DNA from: JBHIKY01 sp042139015
GTDB lineage: Bacteria > Bacillota > Bacilli > Bacillales > Marinococcaceae
Direction of reading: 5' to 3'
Assembly (NCBI RefSeq): GCF_042139015.1
Contig: NZ_JBHIKY010000006.1
Span: 62,001 to 126,000, forward strand
DNA length: 64,000 nt
A program made the translations under genes and the position numbers. Below are positions 1 through 8,972 of the stretch, piece by piece (the stretch's first letter is position 1; every line of letters starts with the position of its first letter). Below the pieces are notes generated by a model. It saw only the letters and a program-made list of their open reading frames with translations, had not been told where the DNA came from and did no database searches.

Positions 1-1721
1 TCATTCTTACGGTATTACTTCTGCAGTTCTTTGAAAGGTTTCATATAACGCAGGCAGAAGAACAGCTCACTAACCATGCAAATGTAATTGTGTCGGTGCT
101 GGAGGAAAATGAAAACACCGACGAAGCATTAAACACCGTAGAACGTATTGCGGGATCTTATAATACAAATGTAGCACTCTATCAAGGGGATAATGCCTGG
201 AAGTCCTCTACAAATACGCGTGGAGCGATTGAACTTCCACTCTCGCTTTTTCCAGAAGACGAACAGCTTCAGAAAGTTCTCGAAAACCGGGAACAAGTGA
301 TTACACATGGTGACTTTCCTATTACGGAAAATGGCGAGGAAGTGCATAATGAAATATTTGTCGTAGGTATGCCATTTGAGATGACAAACGGAGAGGAAGG
401 CGCGCTCTATTTGTATCAGTCCCTGGCTGTGATTGAGGATACTACGGGGCAGACAAAACAGATAATTCTGCTTTCAGCAGGCATTGCCATCATACTCACG
501 ACAGTCTTTGCCTTTTTTTTATCGACACGAATTACAGCGCCGCTCCGAAAGATGCGGCAGCTGGCTCTTGATGTGGCAAAAGGGGACTTTGAAACGAAGG
601 TACCCATTTTAACGAACGATGAAATCGGACAGCTGGGCAACGCCTTTAATCGCATGGGAAGAGAATTAAATCATAACATTCAAGCATTAAATCAAGAAAA
701 AGAGCAGCTCTCGCTGATTTTGAGCAGTATGGCCGATGGAGTCATTACGATGGATAGAAGAGGCAGCATTATTGTAACAAATCCACCTGCTGACAGATTT
801 TTGCAATCTTCTTATTTTGAAAATAATGACATGGAAGCTTCAAATGAACTGCCCGAAGGATTAAAGAATTTATTTAAGCAGGTTGTCTCTACTGAGCAGG
901 AGCAGTTAAATGAAGTTGATATTCAAGGGAGAAGCTATGCTGTGCTTATGACTCCGCTTTATGATAATCATTTTGTAAGGGGAGTCGTTGCCGTAATCCG
1001 CGATATGACGGAAGAACGCCAGCACGATAAACTGCGGAAAGATTTTATAGCAAATGTATCACATGAGCTTCGGACGCCAATATCTATGCTTCAGGGGTAC
1101 AGCGAAGCAATTATTGATGATATTGCCGCCACGGAGGAAGACAAAAAAGAGATAGGGAAAATTATTTATGATGAATCAATGCGGATGGGCAGGCTGGTAA
1201 ATGAACTGCTCGATCTAGCCCGTATGGAAGCAGGATTCATTCAACTTAACAAAGAGCTGGTGGATATCTTTCTGCTTAGTGAAAAAATCCATAAAAAATT
1301 CCAGGGGCTTGCCAGAGAAGCAGAGGTTGGTTTAAAGATCGTCAAAGATGGCACTCAACCAATGATCGTACTCGACCCAGACCGTTATGAACAAGTGGTC
1401 ACCAATCTAATTCATAATGCAATTCGGCACACAGAGCCTGGTGGAACTGTTACTTTATACGTGATCACATTCCCTGAAGGTATTCGGATTAAAGTTGAAG
1501 ACACCGGATCCGGAATTCCGGAAGAAGATCTTCCCTATGTATTTGAGCGGTTTTATAAAGCAGATAAAGCGCGGACGAGAGGAAGAGCAGGGGGGACCGG
1601 TCTTGGACTGGCGATCGCAAAAAATATTGTTGAAGCGCATGATGGAGAAATATCTGTACACAGCAGGCTGAAGGAAGGCACTACCTTTCATTTCTTCTTG
1701 CCTGCGGAACGCAACGGATGA
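1..1721 (+). CDS. resE: ResE-type sensor histidine kinase (5' end outside window)
   Basis: Membrane sensor kinase that autophosphorylates on His and passes phosphate to a response regulator. The frame is open from base 3, so the gene starts upstream; the first visible residues are the end of a transmembrane helix, followed by an extracytoplasmic sensor region. A second membrane helix lies near 460-530, then HAMP (about 530-670), PAS (about 700-1010), the HisKA H-box with SHELRTP (about 1060) and a HATPase domain with N-box NLIHNAIRH and G-boxes DTGSGI and GGTGLGLAI. The visible 570 or so residues match the roughly 590 of B. subtilis ResE, which controls respiration genes. The ResE assignment rests on architecture; ResD is outside the window, so a PhoR-like kinase is the alternative. 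Confidence 0.8.
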   Translation, partial: ILTVLLLQFFERFHITQAEEQLTNHANVIVSVLEENENTDEALNTVERIAGSYNTNVALYQGDNAWKSSTNTRGAIELPLSLFPEDEQLQKVLENREQVITHGDFPITENGEEVHNEIFVVGMPFEMTNGEEGALYLYQSLAVIEDTTGQTKQIILLSAGIAIILTTVFAFFLSTRITAPLRKMRQLALDVAKGDFETKVPILTNDEIGQLGNAFNRMGRELNHNIQALNQEKEQLSLILSSMADGVITMDRRGSIIVTNPPADRFLQSSYFENNDMEASNELPEGLKNLFKQVVSTEQEQLNEVDIQGRSYAVLMTPLYDNHFVRGVVAVIRDMTEERQHDKLRKDFIANVSHELRTPISMLQGYSEAIIDDIAATEEDKKEIGKIIYDESMRMGRLVNELLDLARMEAGFIQLNKELVDIFLLSEKIHKKFQGLAREAEVGLKIVKDGTQPMIVLDPDRYEQVVTNLIHNAIRHTEPGGTVTLYVITFPEGIRIKVEDTGSGIPEEDLPYVFERFYKADKARTRGRAGGTGLGLAIAKNIVEAHDGEISVHSRLKEGTTFHFFLPAERNG

Positions 1722-1734
1722 TAGGGGGAATCCT

Positions 1735-2481
1735 ATGAAAGCCTGGTACGAAGAACATTTTCAAGAAGATTATTTACGAGTCTATGACCATCGCGACGAA
1801 GAAAAAGCTGCAGCAGAACTGGCTCCGATCATGGAATATGTAGAAATACGCCGAAATATGAAAGCAGTTGATCTTTGCTGTGGTAACGGCAGACACGCAA
1901 GGTGGCTGGCAAGAAAAGGGATTCATGTGACAGGGGTTGATTTATCGGCTGCATTACTGAAAAAAGCGATAGATCTGACGAGTGGTCTGCCTGTCAATTA
2001 TATGCGCGGAGATATTCGAGATATCCCCTTGCTGCAGGAATACGATCTTGCTTTTAATTTATTTACAAGCTTTGGGTACTTCCAGGATGATGCAGAGAAT
2101 GAGCTTGTGCTGACACGGGCAAATGAAGCCTTGAAGCCGGGAGGGATCTTTATCTTCGACTATCTGAACCCTCTATATGTAGAAAAACATTTGGTGCCTG
2201 AGGACAGCCGTAAAACGGATGGACTTATCGTAAGACAGAAAAGAAGTATTCATGCTGGATATGTCCATAAGAAAATTCTTATTCAAGATGGTAACTCCGA
2301 GCGTGAATATACTGAAAGAGTAAAATTATACCACCAGGATCAATTGGAGAAGATGCTGCTTCGCAATCAGTTAACCACTCTCCATCGATTTGGTGATTAT
2401 AATGCAGCCCCATATTCCAGAGAGACTTCTCCTCGTCAGCTGTTTATTTGTGAGAAACAGTCCGGCAAAGGTCATGCATAG
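1735..2481 (+). CDS. class I SAM-dependent methyltransferase
   Basis: Cytosolic methyltransferase of 248 residues, substrate unknown. The SAM-binding motif I is VDLCCGNGRHA near residue 45, followed by the acidic motif GVDLS and a motif near GDIRDIP, which is the usual Rossmann-fold order. It starts 14 bases after the kinase stop, behind a GGGGGAATCC ribosome binding site, so it is probably co-transcribed with it. Nothing in the sequence ties it to a particular substrate. A promoter and B12 riboswitch begin right after its stop, so it is not part of the cobalamin operon. Confidence 0.8.
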   Translation: MKAWYEEHFQEDYLRVYDHRDEEKAAAELAPIMEYVEIRRNMKAVDLCCGNGRHARWLARKGIHVTGVDLSAALLKKAIDLTSGLPVNYMRGDIRDIPLLQEYDLAFNLFTSFGYFQDDAENELVLTRANEALKPGGIFIFDYLNPLYVEKHLVPEDSRKTDGLIVRQKRSIHAGYVHKKILIQDGNSEREYTERVKLYHQDQLEKMLLRNQLTTLHRFGDYNAAPYSRETSPRQLFICEKQSGKGHA

Positions 2482-2488
2482 AAATTCC

Positions 2489-2516
2489 TTTTCTTATGAA
2501 AAGATTTGTGTATAAT
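2489..2516 (+). promoter_or_regulatory. probable sigma-A promoter of the B12 riboswitch operon
   Basis: A perfect TATAAT at 2511-2516 sits about 40 bases upstream of the riboswitch. The -35 region (TTTTCT, 2489-2494, spacer 16) is weak. Position and the strong -10 support it. Confidence 0.5.
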
Positions 2517-2552
2517 ATAGGCATACGACCGATAATTTTATAAGGAAAGCTA

Positions 2553-2770
2553 AAGGTCGCGCCCGGTTAACAGCCGAGCGCGTTAAAAGGGAAATTCGGT
2601 GTTAAATTCCGATGCGGTCCCGCCACTGTAATCGCATTTGCTGCAGCCAACTGCCACTGTCCGTTAAGGATGGGAAGGCCGGCCGCGGCTGAAAAAGCGT
2701 AAGCCAGGAGACCTGCCTTCAGCTCGGTAATAGACCTTCGAGGATAAGGTGCAGCCGGAATCATGTTGAC
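2553..2770 (+). promoter_or_regulatory. cobalamin (AdoCbl) riboswitch
   Basis: The leader carries the hallmarks of the cobalamin riboswitch: an AAAAGGGAA-GGTG segment near 2584-2602, the B12-box region GCGGTCCCGCCACTGTAA near 2613-2630, and the conserved AAGCCAGGAGACCTGCC at about 2701-2717. It lies directly upstream of the corrinoid transport and salvage operon. In this class, adenosylcobalamin binding lowers expression. A rho-independent terminator follows at 2802-2832, suggesting transcription attenuation. Confidence 0.95.
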
Positions 2771-2801
2771 GAAGTATTGCAATGCCGTCTGTCGACACTC
2801 C

Positions 2802-2832
2802 GCTCTCCTTGAATAAAAGGGGAGCTTTTTTA
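2802..2832 (+). terminator. riboswitch expression-platform terminator
   Basis: The stem GCTCTCCTT / AAGGGGAGC (one G-T pair) with loop GAATAAA is followed by six T. Its place between the riboswitch core and btuF fits a ligand-controlled terminator for the whole operon. Confidence 0.85.
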
Positions 2833-2898
2833 TATTAACCAGCAGCTTTCCTTACATAAACAGCATTCACGGTCGATATACGGGGGAGGAGATAAATA

Positions 2899-3864
2899 AT
2901 GAACAAATGGTTGAAAGGAATAAGTACTGCAAGTCTTGCGGTTGTCTTATCAGCATGCGGTGCCTCAGGCGATAACGAAACGGCAGAAGATGATAAGAAT
3001 GAGGGCGGCACAGAAGAGGTATTTGCTACTATTACTGATGCTTCGGGAGAAGAAGTTGAAATAGAAGAAGAACCTGAACGGATTGTCAGTCTGATTCCGA
3101 GTAATACGGAAATTGCCTATTCACTCGGACTTGAAGATAGGATTGTGGGGGTTACTGACTATTGTAATTTTCCAGAAGAAGCCTCTGAAAAACAAAGCAT
3201 TGGCGGGCTTGATTTTGATTTGGAAATACTACTGTCCCTTGAGCCTGATCTTGTATTAGCTCAAGCTTCATCTGCGCACAGCAATGAAGAAGCCTTTGAT
3301 CAAATAGAAGAAAGCGGAGCAGAAATATTAATTGTAAATGATGCAAACTCTTTTGAGGAAGCTTATGATTCCATGAATATGATCGGCGAAGCCACCGGCA
3401 CAGAAGAGGAAGCGGGGGCCATTATAGAGGAAATGGAAGAAGATATTTCTGTTGTTGAAGAGAAAGCCGAAGAAATTGATGAAGAGGAAAGAAAGTCTGT
3501 CTGGGTGGAAATCCAGCCTCCACCGGAAATATATACTACTGGTCAGAATACTTTTATGCATGAAATGCTGGAAACCATAAACGCTGACAATGCAGCAGGC
3601 GATGAAGAGGGCTGGATTGCTTATAGTGAAGAAGAAGCGGTCGCTTTTAATCCAGATGTCATTTTAACTACTCACGGTGACTACTCGGATGAATCAATAG
3701 AAGAGATTTTAGAAAGAGACGGCTGGGAGGATGTGCCTGCGATTCAGGACGAAGAGATCTATAATCTTAATAATGACGCAGTGAGCCGTCCAGGACCGCG
3801 GCTTGTGGAAGGTATTGAAGAAATCGCTGAATCGGTGTACCCGAATGTTTTTGCAGAAGAATAA
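2899..3864 (+). CDS. btuF: cobalamin ABC transporter substrate-binding lipoprotein
   Basis: Extracellular lipoprotein of 321 residues that captures corrinoids for the BtuC permease. It has a lipoprotein signal with lipobox LSAC and Cys20, then a Glu- and Asp-rich linker and a Fe/B12 periplasmic-binding fold (PERIVSLIPSNTEIAYSLGL near residues 60-80). The start follows a GGGGGAGGAG ribosome binding site. It is the first gene after the B12 riboswitch and corresponds to B. subtilis YvrC in an equivalent riboswitch-controlled transporter operon. The surface is unusually acidic (runs of EE, DE), typical of proteins exposed to high salt. A siderophore-binding role is possible for the family, but the riboswitch argues for B12. 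Confidence 0.92.
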   Translation: MNKWLKGISTASLAVVLSACGASGDNETAEDDKNEGGTEEVFATITDASGEEVEIEEEPERIVSLIPSNTEIAYSLGLEDRIVGVTDYCNFPEEASEKQSIGGLDFDLEILLSLEPDLVLAQASSAHSNEEAFDQIEESGAEILIVNDANSFEEAYDSMNMIGEATGTEEEAGAIIEEMEEDISVVEEKAEEIDEEERKSVWVEIQPPPEIYTTGQNTFMHEMLETINADNAAGDEEGWIAYSEEEAVAFNPDVILTTHGDYSDESIEEILERDGWEDVPAIQDEEIYNLNNDAVSRPGPRLVEGIEEIAESVYPNVFAEE

Positions 3865-4882
3865 GATAGTACTTACGTATGCTGCCGGAGTATTATTTCT
3901 GGCAGCTGCTGTCGTTCTGGGTGTCTCTCTAGGAAGTGTCTCCATTCCATTTTTAACGAGTGCGGAGATTTTAATCAGAAAGCTTTTTCAGCTTCAGATT
4001 CCTGCTTCCATTGATACAACCTATGTAAATATAATTATCGATATTCGTTTCCCGAGGGTCCTCCTGGCAGTTTTGGTGGGGGCATCACTTGCGATAGCTG
4101 GAGCAGCATTTCAGGGCCTTCTGCAAAATCCACTGGCTGATCCTTATACACTCGGGGTTTCATCAGGCTCCGCGCTTGGGGCAGTTGCTGTATTGTTTTT
4201 AGGGTGGAATATTCCTGTGATTGGATCATTTACACTGCCGATTATAAGCATCTGTACAGGATTTTTAACCCTGTTTGGTCTCCTCACCTTTGTCAGGCTG
4301 ATAGAAAAAAAACTTACGACTGAAACGATTATTCTCGCCGGGATTATTGTCAGTTCGTTTCTCGGCTCTGTCATTTCTCTTATGATTGCATTAACCGGGG
4401 ATGAGCTGCGTCAGATTATCTCGTGGCTTATGGGAAGCGTTGCCATGAGAGGCTGGGATTATTTTTGGCTGCAGCTTCCGTTCTTTTTCTTTGGTGTTCT
4501 ATTGCTGATGGCAAATAGAAAAGAATTGAATGCCCTCGTATTTGGAGAAGAAACAGCGATGACACTTGGAGTTAACACAAACATAAGAAGAATTATCATT
4601 CTGGCAGGTGCGTCGCTGCTTACTGGATCGGCCGTAGCTGTATCAGGTACTATTGGTTTTGTCGGGCTGGTCATCCCTCATCTCGTGAGGCTTGTCCAGG
4701 GACCTGATCATCGGCATCTACTTCCAGTATCAATATTGGCAGGCGGAGGATTTTTAGTTTTGACTGATCTGGCCGCTCGTACCATCATCGCACCGACTGA
4801 GCTGCCGATTGGAGTTATTACCGCTATTATCGGTGCCCCAGTTTTTGGGTTATTGTTATTTCATCAGAGGAAAAAGAAGTAG
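3845..4882 (+). CDS. btuC: cobalamin ABC transporter permease
   Basis: Polytopic FecCD/BtuC-family permease with about ten hydrophobic segments. Family landmarks are RFPRVLLAVLVGASLAIAGA near residue 60, QNPLADPYTLGVSSG near 85-100 and the coupling-loop region GTIGFVGLVIPHLVR near 270. An in-frame ATG at 3803 would add 14 residues lying inside btuF; I chose 3845, which gives 345 residues and a normal N-terminal helix. Even so it overlaps the end of btuF by 20 bases, implying translational coupling. It forms the membrane channel for BtuF and the BtuD-like ATPase. Confidence 0.9.
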   Translation: MFLQKNKIVLTYAAGVLFLAAAVVLGVSLGSVSIPFLTSAEILIRKLFQLQIPASIDTTYVNIIIDIRFPRVLLAVLVGASLAIAGAAFQGLLQNPLADPYTLGVSSGSALGAVAVLFLGWNIPVIGSFTLPIISICTGFLTLFGLLTFVRLIEKKLTTETIILAGIIVSSFLGSVISLMIALTGDELRQIISWLMGSVAMRGWDYFWLQLPFFFFGVLLLMANRKELNALVFGEETAMTLGVNTNIRRIIILAGASLLTGSAVAVSGTIGFVGLVIPHLVRLVQGPDHRHLLPVSILAGGGFLVLTDLAARTIIAPTELPIGVITAIIGAPVFGLLLFHQRKKK

Positions 4883-4901
4883 CGGGGAAGGAGGAACAAA
4901 C

Positions 4902-6371
4902 GTGCTTTCATTAATAAACGTCACCGGAGGGTACGGGGGCGATCCGATAATTAAAGACATTACCGCCTCCGTTAATACCGGCGAAATATTCGGCATCATA
5001 GGGCCTAACGGAAGCGGAAAATCAACACTTCTAAAGATGGTATATGGCGTGCTCAGCCCATTGAGCGGCGAAATCTATGTTGATAACAAGCAGCTTAGTA
5101 CATTTACTCCTAAACAGCTAGCACGAAAAATGGCTGTACTTCCTCAGCATACTAATACTACTTTTTCATTTTCGGTGAGAGAAATTGTGGAACTTGGAAG
5201 ATATCCCCACCAAAAGAGCTGGTTTGCTTCCGCTTCCAAAAAGGATCATGAAATGGTGCAATCTGCAATGGAAGAAACGGAGGTCCTTAACTTTGCGCAG
5301 AGATCAATGGATGAATTGAGCGGAGGAGAAAAACAGCGGGTTCTTTTAGCCAGAGCTCTAGCGCAGCAGCCTGACATCCTTCTTCTTGATGAACCAACAA
5401 ACCACCTTGATATTTCCTTTCAAATTAATTTGCTCGATACATTAAAAAAATGGGCAAAAGAGAGAAAAATGACTGTTATAGCGGTCCTTCATGATTTAAA
5501 TATGGCTTCCATGTATTGTGACAGAATTTTATTGCTCGATAATGGAAAAAAAGCGGCACTAGACAGCCCTGCTTATGTAATGGAAGAAAAGAAGCTGGAG
5601 TTCATTTATCAGGCGAGTCTTCATCGAAAAGAGCATCCTTCGATTCCCGCACCTTTAATTTCACTTTCTCCAGGCAGTATTGAGCACAAAATTGATCACT
5701 GCATAGATGCCCTGACTTTCAGTTCTACAAATGAACTGGTGCATATACATTCTCCTTATTATTTGAAAACCTTTTCTTCTGCTCTAGTGGGTGCTGGCTT
5801 CGGCTGGCATAAAGATTTTGTTAATCGGCATGTGGACAAGATGTATCACGTGGATGACGCAAAGAGGGAATACGAAGACTTTCTTGTCAAGTACGGTTTC
5901 GATATAGCAGATACGGCTGCTATGATGACTGCTGCAAACTTAGCAGACGGAGGAAAATATCGGGTGCGCGACGATGAAGGCGACGTTCTGGTCACAGCTA
6001 CAGCTGGTACCTCGAATGCAGTTGATGCGTCCAGAGCATACGAGAAAAATTTTCAGCTACAGTCGCCGGGCACAATTAATATATGGATTTTCATTCATGG
6101 AAATCTTACAGATGCGGCATTTGCACAAGTTATGATGACGGCGACGGAGGCAAAGTCAAAAGTGTTATATGAATATAATATAATTGATGCTGAAACAGGT
6201 ACAATCGCCACCGGAACTTCAACGGACAGTGTTCTTGTAGCTGCAGCACAGACCGGAAGCTTCTATGAATATGGCGGCACTGCCACTCCCCTGGGAAGAA
6301 AGGTTGCAAAAGCCGTTTACCAAAGTGTTGCGCAGGCTGTAGAGCAATACCAGTCGCGTCGAAAGGTATAA
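4902..6371 (+). CDS. btuD: BtuD-type ATPase fused to adenosylcobinamide amidohydrolase CbiZ
   Basis: Two-domain protein of 489 residues. Residues 1 to about 255 are an ABC ATPase: Walker A GPNGSGKST at 34-42, signature LSGGEKQR, Walker B LLLDEPTNHLD and the switch His in AVLHDLNMA. From about residue 265 to the end it is a CbiZ domain, which hydrolyses the aminopropanol side chain of cobinamide to yield cobyric acid; segments near TAAMMTAANLAD and VTATAGTSNA support this. The same fusion is known in B. subtilis YvrA. The start is GTG 4902 with GGGGAAGGAGG at 4884; a longer frame from 4809 lies inside btuC and is unlikely. Confidence 0.9.
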   Translation: MLSLINVTGGYGGDPIIKDITASVNTGEIFGIIGPNGSGKSTLLKMVYGVLSPLSGEIYVDNKQLSTFTPKQLARKMAVLPQHTNTTFSFSVREIVELGRYPHQKSWFASASKKDHEMVQSAMEETEVLNFAQRSMDELSGGEKQRVLLARALAQQPDILLLDEPTNHLDISFQINLLDTLKKWAKERKMTVIAVLHDLNMASMYCDRILLLDNGKKAALDSPAYVMEEKKLEFIYQASLHRKEHPSIPAPLISLSPGSIEHKIDHCIDALTFSSTNELVHIHSPYYLKTFSSALVGAGFGWHKDFVNRHVDKMYHVDDAKREYEDFLVKYGFDIADTAAMMTAANLADGGKYRVRDDEGDVLVTATAGTSNAVDASRAYEKNFQLQSPGTINIWIFIHGNLTDAAFAQVMMTATEAKSKVLYEYNIIDAETGTIATGTSTDSVLVAAAQTGSFYEYGGTATPLGRKVAKAVYQSVAQAVEQYQSRRKV

Positions 6372-6374
6372 TAA

Positions 6375-7337
6375 ATGATATTTCTTTATCATGTGGCAGC
6401 TATCACTGCCGCTTATCTTCTTGACAAAGGCTTCGGTGATCCTGCTAAAGCGTGGCACCCGGTTATGATGATGGGGAAAGTTATCAGTTTCTTTGATATT
6501 AAATTAAACCAGGGCCGTTTCCGTAAATTAAAAGGAGCTTGCGCACTCTGGGCATTACTTTTGATCATCGGGTTTATTTCCTGTTTAATACTATACATGT
6601 TGTTCATTCTCCATCCTCTATTATTTATAGCATGTGAAGCGCTGATTATATGGTTAATGATAGGAGGCAGAAGTATGGAGAAGGCGGCAATGTCCATCCA
6701 GGAGCCTCTTCAGAATAAAAACATCACAGAAGCACGCAGCAGGACAGCAATGATTGTTTCAAGGGATACAAGTAAAATGGATGAAGAGGGTCTGACCCGC
6801 GCTGTACTCGAAAGCATCGGCGAAAATATATCTGACAGTGTTACTGCGCCGTTGTTCTACGCTTTGTTAGGCGGAGCCCCGCTTGCGGTCTGCTGCCGCT
6901 TTATAAATACTGCAGATGCCATGACTGGGTATATGACGCCGGAGTACCGACAATATGGCTGGGCGGCTGCAAGAACCGACGACGCTGTTAATTTTATTCC
7001 GGCGAGAATTACTGCTTTACTTCTTGCAATAGCTGGAACAACATTAAATTATTCTTCATTTGGGCATTCTTTAAGAGTGATCCATAAACATGCACGAAAA
7101 CATGAAAGTCCGAACAGCGGTTTCGGCGAAGCTGGGATGGCCGCAGTTCTCAATGTTACTCTGGGAGGAAAAACACCATATAAGCATGGATTGGTGAACC
7201 GGCCGTTATTCGGAGATGGGAAAAGGAAGCTGGAACCTTTATTGATAGTAGAAGGTATTCTGATGTGGAGGCGGACGATTTTTTTATTCATAGTTATATG
7301 CTGGGTGATAGGAGGGGTTGTTTATGTCTTGGCCTGA
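6375..7337 (+). CDS. cbiB: adenosylcobinamide-phosphate synthase CbiB
   Basis: Integral membrane enzyme of 320 residues that attaches the (R)-1-aminopropan-2-ol phosphate arm to adenosylcobyric acid. Family features include DKGFGDPAKAWHPVMMMGK near residues 18-36, SRDTSKMDEEGLTRAVLESIGENISD near 128-155 and NTADAMTGYM near 180, plus several hydrophobic helices. It starts three bases after the CbiZ fusion gene. With CbiZ this gives a route in which salvaged cobinamide is cut to cobyric acid and then rebuilt by CbiB with the arm supplied by the CobD-like enzyme. Confidence 0.93.
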   Translation: MIFLYHVAAITAAYLLDKGFGDPAKAWHPVMMMGKVISFFDIKLNQGRFRKLKGACALWALLLIIGFISCLILYMLFILHPLLFIACEALIIWLMIGGRSMEKAAMSIQEPLQNKNITEARSRTAMIVSRDTSKMDEEGLTRAVLESIGENISDSVTAPLFYALLGGAPLAVCCRFINTADAMTGYMTPEYRQYGWAAARTDDAVNFIPARITALLLAIAGTTLNYSSFGHSLRVIHKHARKHESPNSGFGEAGMAAVLNVTLGGKTPYKHGLVNRPLFGDGKRKLEPLLIVEGILMWRRTIFLFIVICWVIGGVVYVLA

Positions 7338-8403
7338 TCATGGCGCAATGCCGCATCAGTTAAGAACGAAGCTCAATGTCAGCAGTCAAGAGGAAGTGCT
7401 TGATTTTAGTGTAAATACGAATCCACTTGGTCCTCCTGCAGAATTGCTGGAAAACCTGAAAGATTGTTTTCAGTATCTAACCTATTATCCTGATCCGGAA
7501 CAGCTTGAGCTATTGCAAATGATTTCGTATTTTACCGGAACAGAACCAGAGCAGGTGCTGGCAGGTAATGGTGGCGCTGAACTAATTTTCACTACTGCCC
7601 GTTTGTTCGCGGGGAAGCGGGTTCTGCTCATAGAACCAGCATTTAAAGAATATGACAAAGCATTGCAGTCTGTTTCTGCAGATATTATGCGTCATATCGT
7701 TTATGAAGAAAATAACTGGTCATGGAAATTAGATGATATAGGGGATAAGTTGATCCAATGTGATGCCATTTGGCTTTGTAATCCAAATAATCCTTCCGGA
7801 ATTTCATTATCACAGGAAGTTTTGGAAGAGCTTATTGATTACTGCGCCTTACACCAGATCATTGTTGTTATAGATGAGGCATTTTATGATTTTCAGCTGC
7901 ACCCGGCTGATCTGTTGCCTTACATTAGAAATAACGTTCCCCTTCTGTTAATTCGCTCCGTTACTAAAATGTACGCTGTTCCCGCTTTAAGGGCTGGTTA
8001 TATGCTTGGACCGGACTTTCTTATCAGCGAGCTGAAAGAACTGCTCCCTGCCTGGAATGTAAATATTTTTGCTGAGTATGCTTTGAAGTATGCTGTTTCA
8101 GAACATAATCATGTATATAAAACTGCGGAATTCGTTGCAAAGGAAAGAAACAGGTTTCTACAAAAACTAAAAGAATTATATATGGTGCCATTCCCTTCCT
8201 CTGTAAACTATTTTTTACTGCGTCATCAGGATTTTTCAGATATGAGTGCGCTGCTCGCTTATCTCGCACGTTCAGAGGTACATGCTCGACATACATATCA
8301 TTTTCCGGGGCTCTCCGGTCGCTACATTCGAATAGCTGTGAAAACAAAGCAGGAAAATGACCAGCTGGCAGAAATTCTTCAGGGCTGGTGTGAGAGATGC
8401 TGA
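7324..8403 (+). CDS. cobD: threonine-phosphate decarboxylase CobD-like (class I/II PLP enzyme)
   Basis: PLP-dependent enzyme of the HisC/CobD fold, 359 residues. The substrate-handling segment is SVNTNPLGPPAELL near the N terminus, followed by CNPNNPSG, a DEAF motif and the PLP lysine in SVTKMYAVPALRAGY. In this operon it most likely makes aminopropanol phosphate from L-threonine phosphate for CbiB. I chose ATG 7324 because GGAGGGG lies 7 bases upstream; a TTG at 7318 is too close. It overlaps the cbiB end by 14 bases. A histidinol-phosphate aminotransferase is the sequence-level alternative, made unlikely by context. Confidence 0.85.
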   Translation: MSWPDHGAMPHQLRTKLNVSSQEEVLDFSVNTNPLGPPAELLENLKDCFQYLTYYPDPEQLELLQMISYFTGTEPEQVLAGNGGAELIFTTARLFAGKRVLLIEPAFKEYDKALQSVSADIMRHIVYEENNWSWKLDDIGDKLIQCDAIWLCNPNNPSGISLSQEVLEELIDYCALHQIIVVIDEAFYDFQLHPADLLPYIRNNVPLLLIRSVTKMYAVPALRAGYMLGPDFLISELKELLPAWNVNIFAEYALKYAVSEHNHVYKTAEFVAKERNRFLQKLKELYMVPFPSSVNYFLLRHQDFSDMSALLAYLARSEVHARHTYHFPGLSGRYIRIAVKTKQENDQLAEILQGWCERC

Positions 8404-8972
8404 TTTTCGTATGTGGTGGAGTTCGAAGCGGAAAAACACTCGTCGGAGAAAATATAGCTGAACATATAACGAACCCTGAGCATGATATTTTGTACCTTGC
8501 CGCTGGAATGCCGGTCGATTCTGAAATGATAGAACGTATTGAACGCCATAAGCATAGTAGAAGTCATAAATTAAAAACATGGAAAACAATTGAAAAACCT
8601 TACAACCTTCATGAAATTATACCATCCCTTAAGCAGGAAGACACGATATTCTTAGACTGCTTAACCACCTGGCTCGGTAATGAAATGTATGTAAATGGCA
8701 GAGATAAAGAACTTGATCTTCCTTTTAACTTACTGAATGATATATCTGAATTACAGCAGAATTCTACACATCTAGTTATAATAAGTAATGATATTTTCAT
8801 GGAAGCGCTGCCGCAGGATCCTTTCACTTACCGTTATACAAATCATTTAGGAAAACTTCATCAGGAACTTGTAAAAGAAGCAGGTGCTGCTATCTCTGTG
8901 GAATTTGGAAAAATGGTCTTCAGAAAGGGGGAGCATGATGAAAGGCTTAATCGTGTGGGGAACGACATCTGA
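8397..8972 (+). CDS. cobU: adenosylcobinamide kinase / guanylyltransferase CobU
   Basis: Bifunctional enzyme of 191 residues that phosphorylates adenosylcobinamide and transfers GMP to make GDP-cobinamide. The P-loop is CGGVRSGKT at residues 6-14. The guanylylation region RIERHKHSR lies near 46-54 and is followed by the conserved Trp of LKTWKTIE. FLDCLTTWLGN and ISNDIFMEALPQDPFTYRYTNHLG cover the remaining conserved blocks. The start overlaps the cobD stop by 7 bases (ATGCTGA), so the genes are translationally coupled. A second, shorter CobU-like gene sits four genes downstream. Confidence 0.92.
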   Translation: MLIFVCGGVRSGKTLVGENIAEHITNPEHDILYLAAGMPVDSEMIERIERHKHSRSHKLKTWKTIEKPYNLHEIIPSLKQEDTIFLDCLTTWLGNEMYVNGRDKELDLPFNLLNDISELQQNSTHLVIISNDIFMEALPQDPFTYRYTNHLGKLHQELVKEAGAAISVEFGKMVFRKGEHDERLNRVGNDI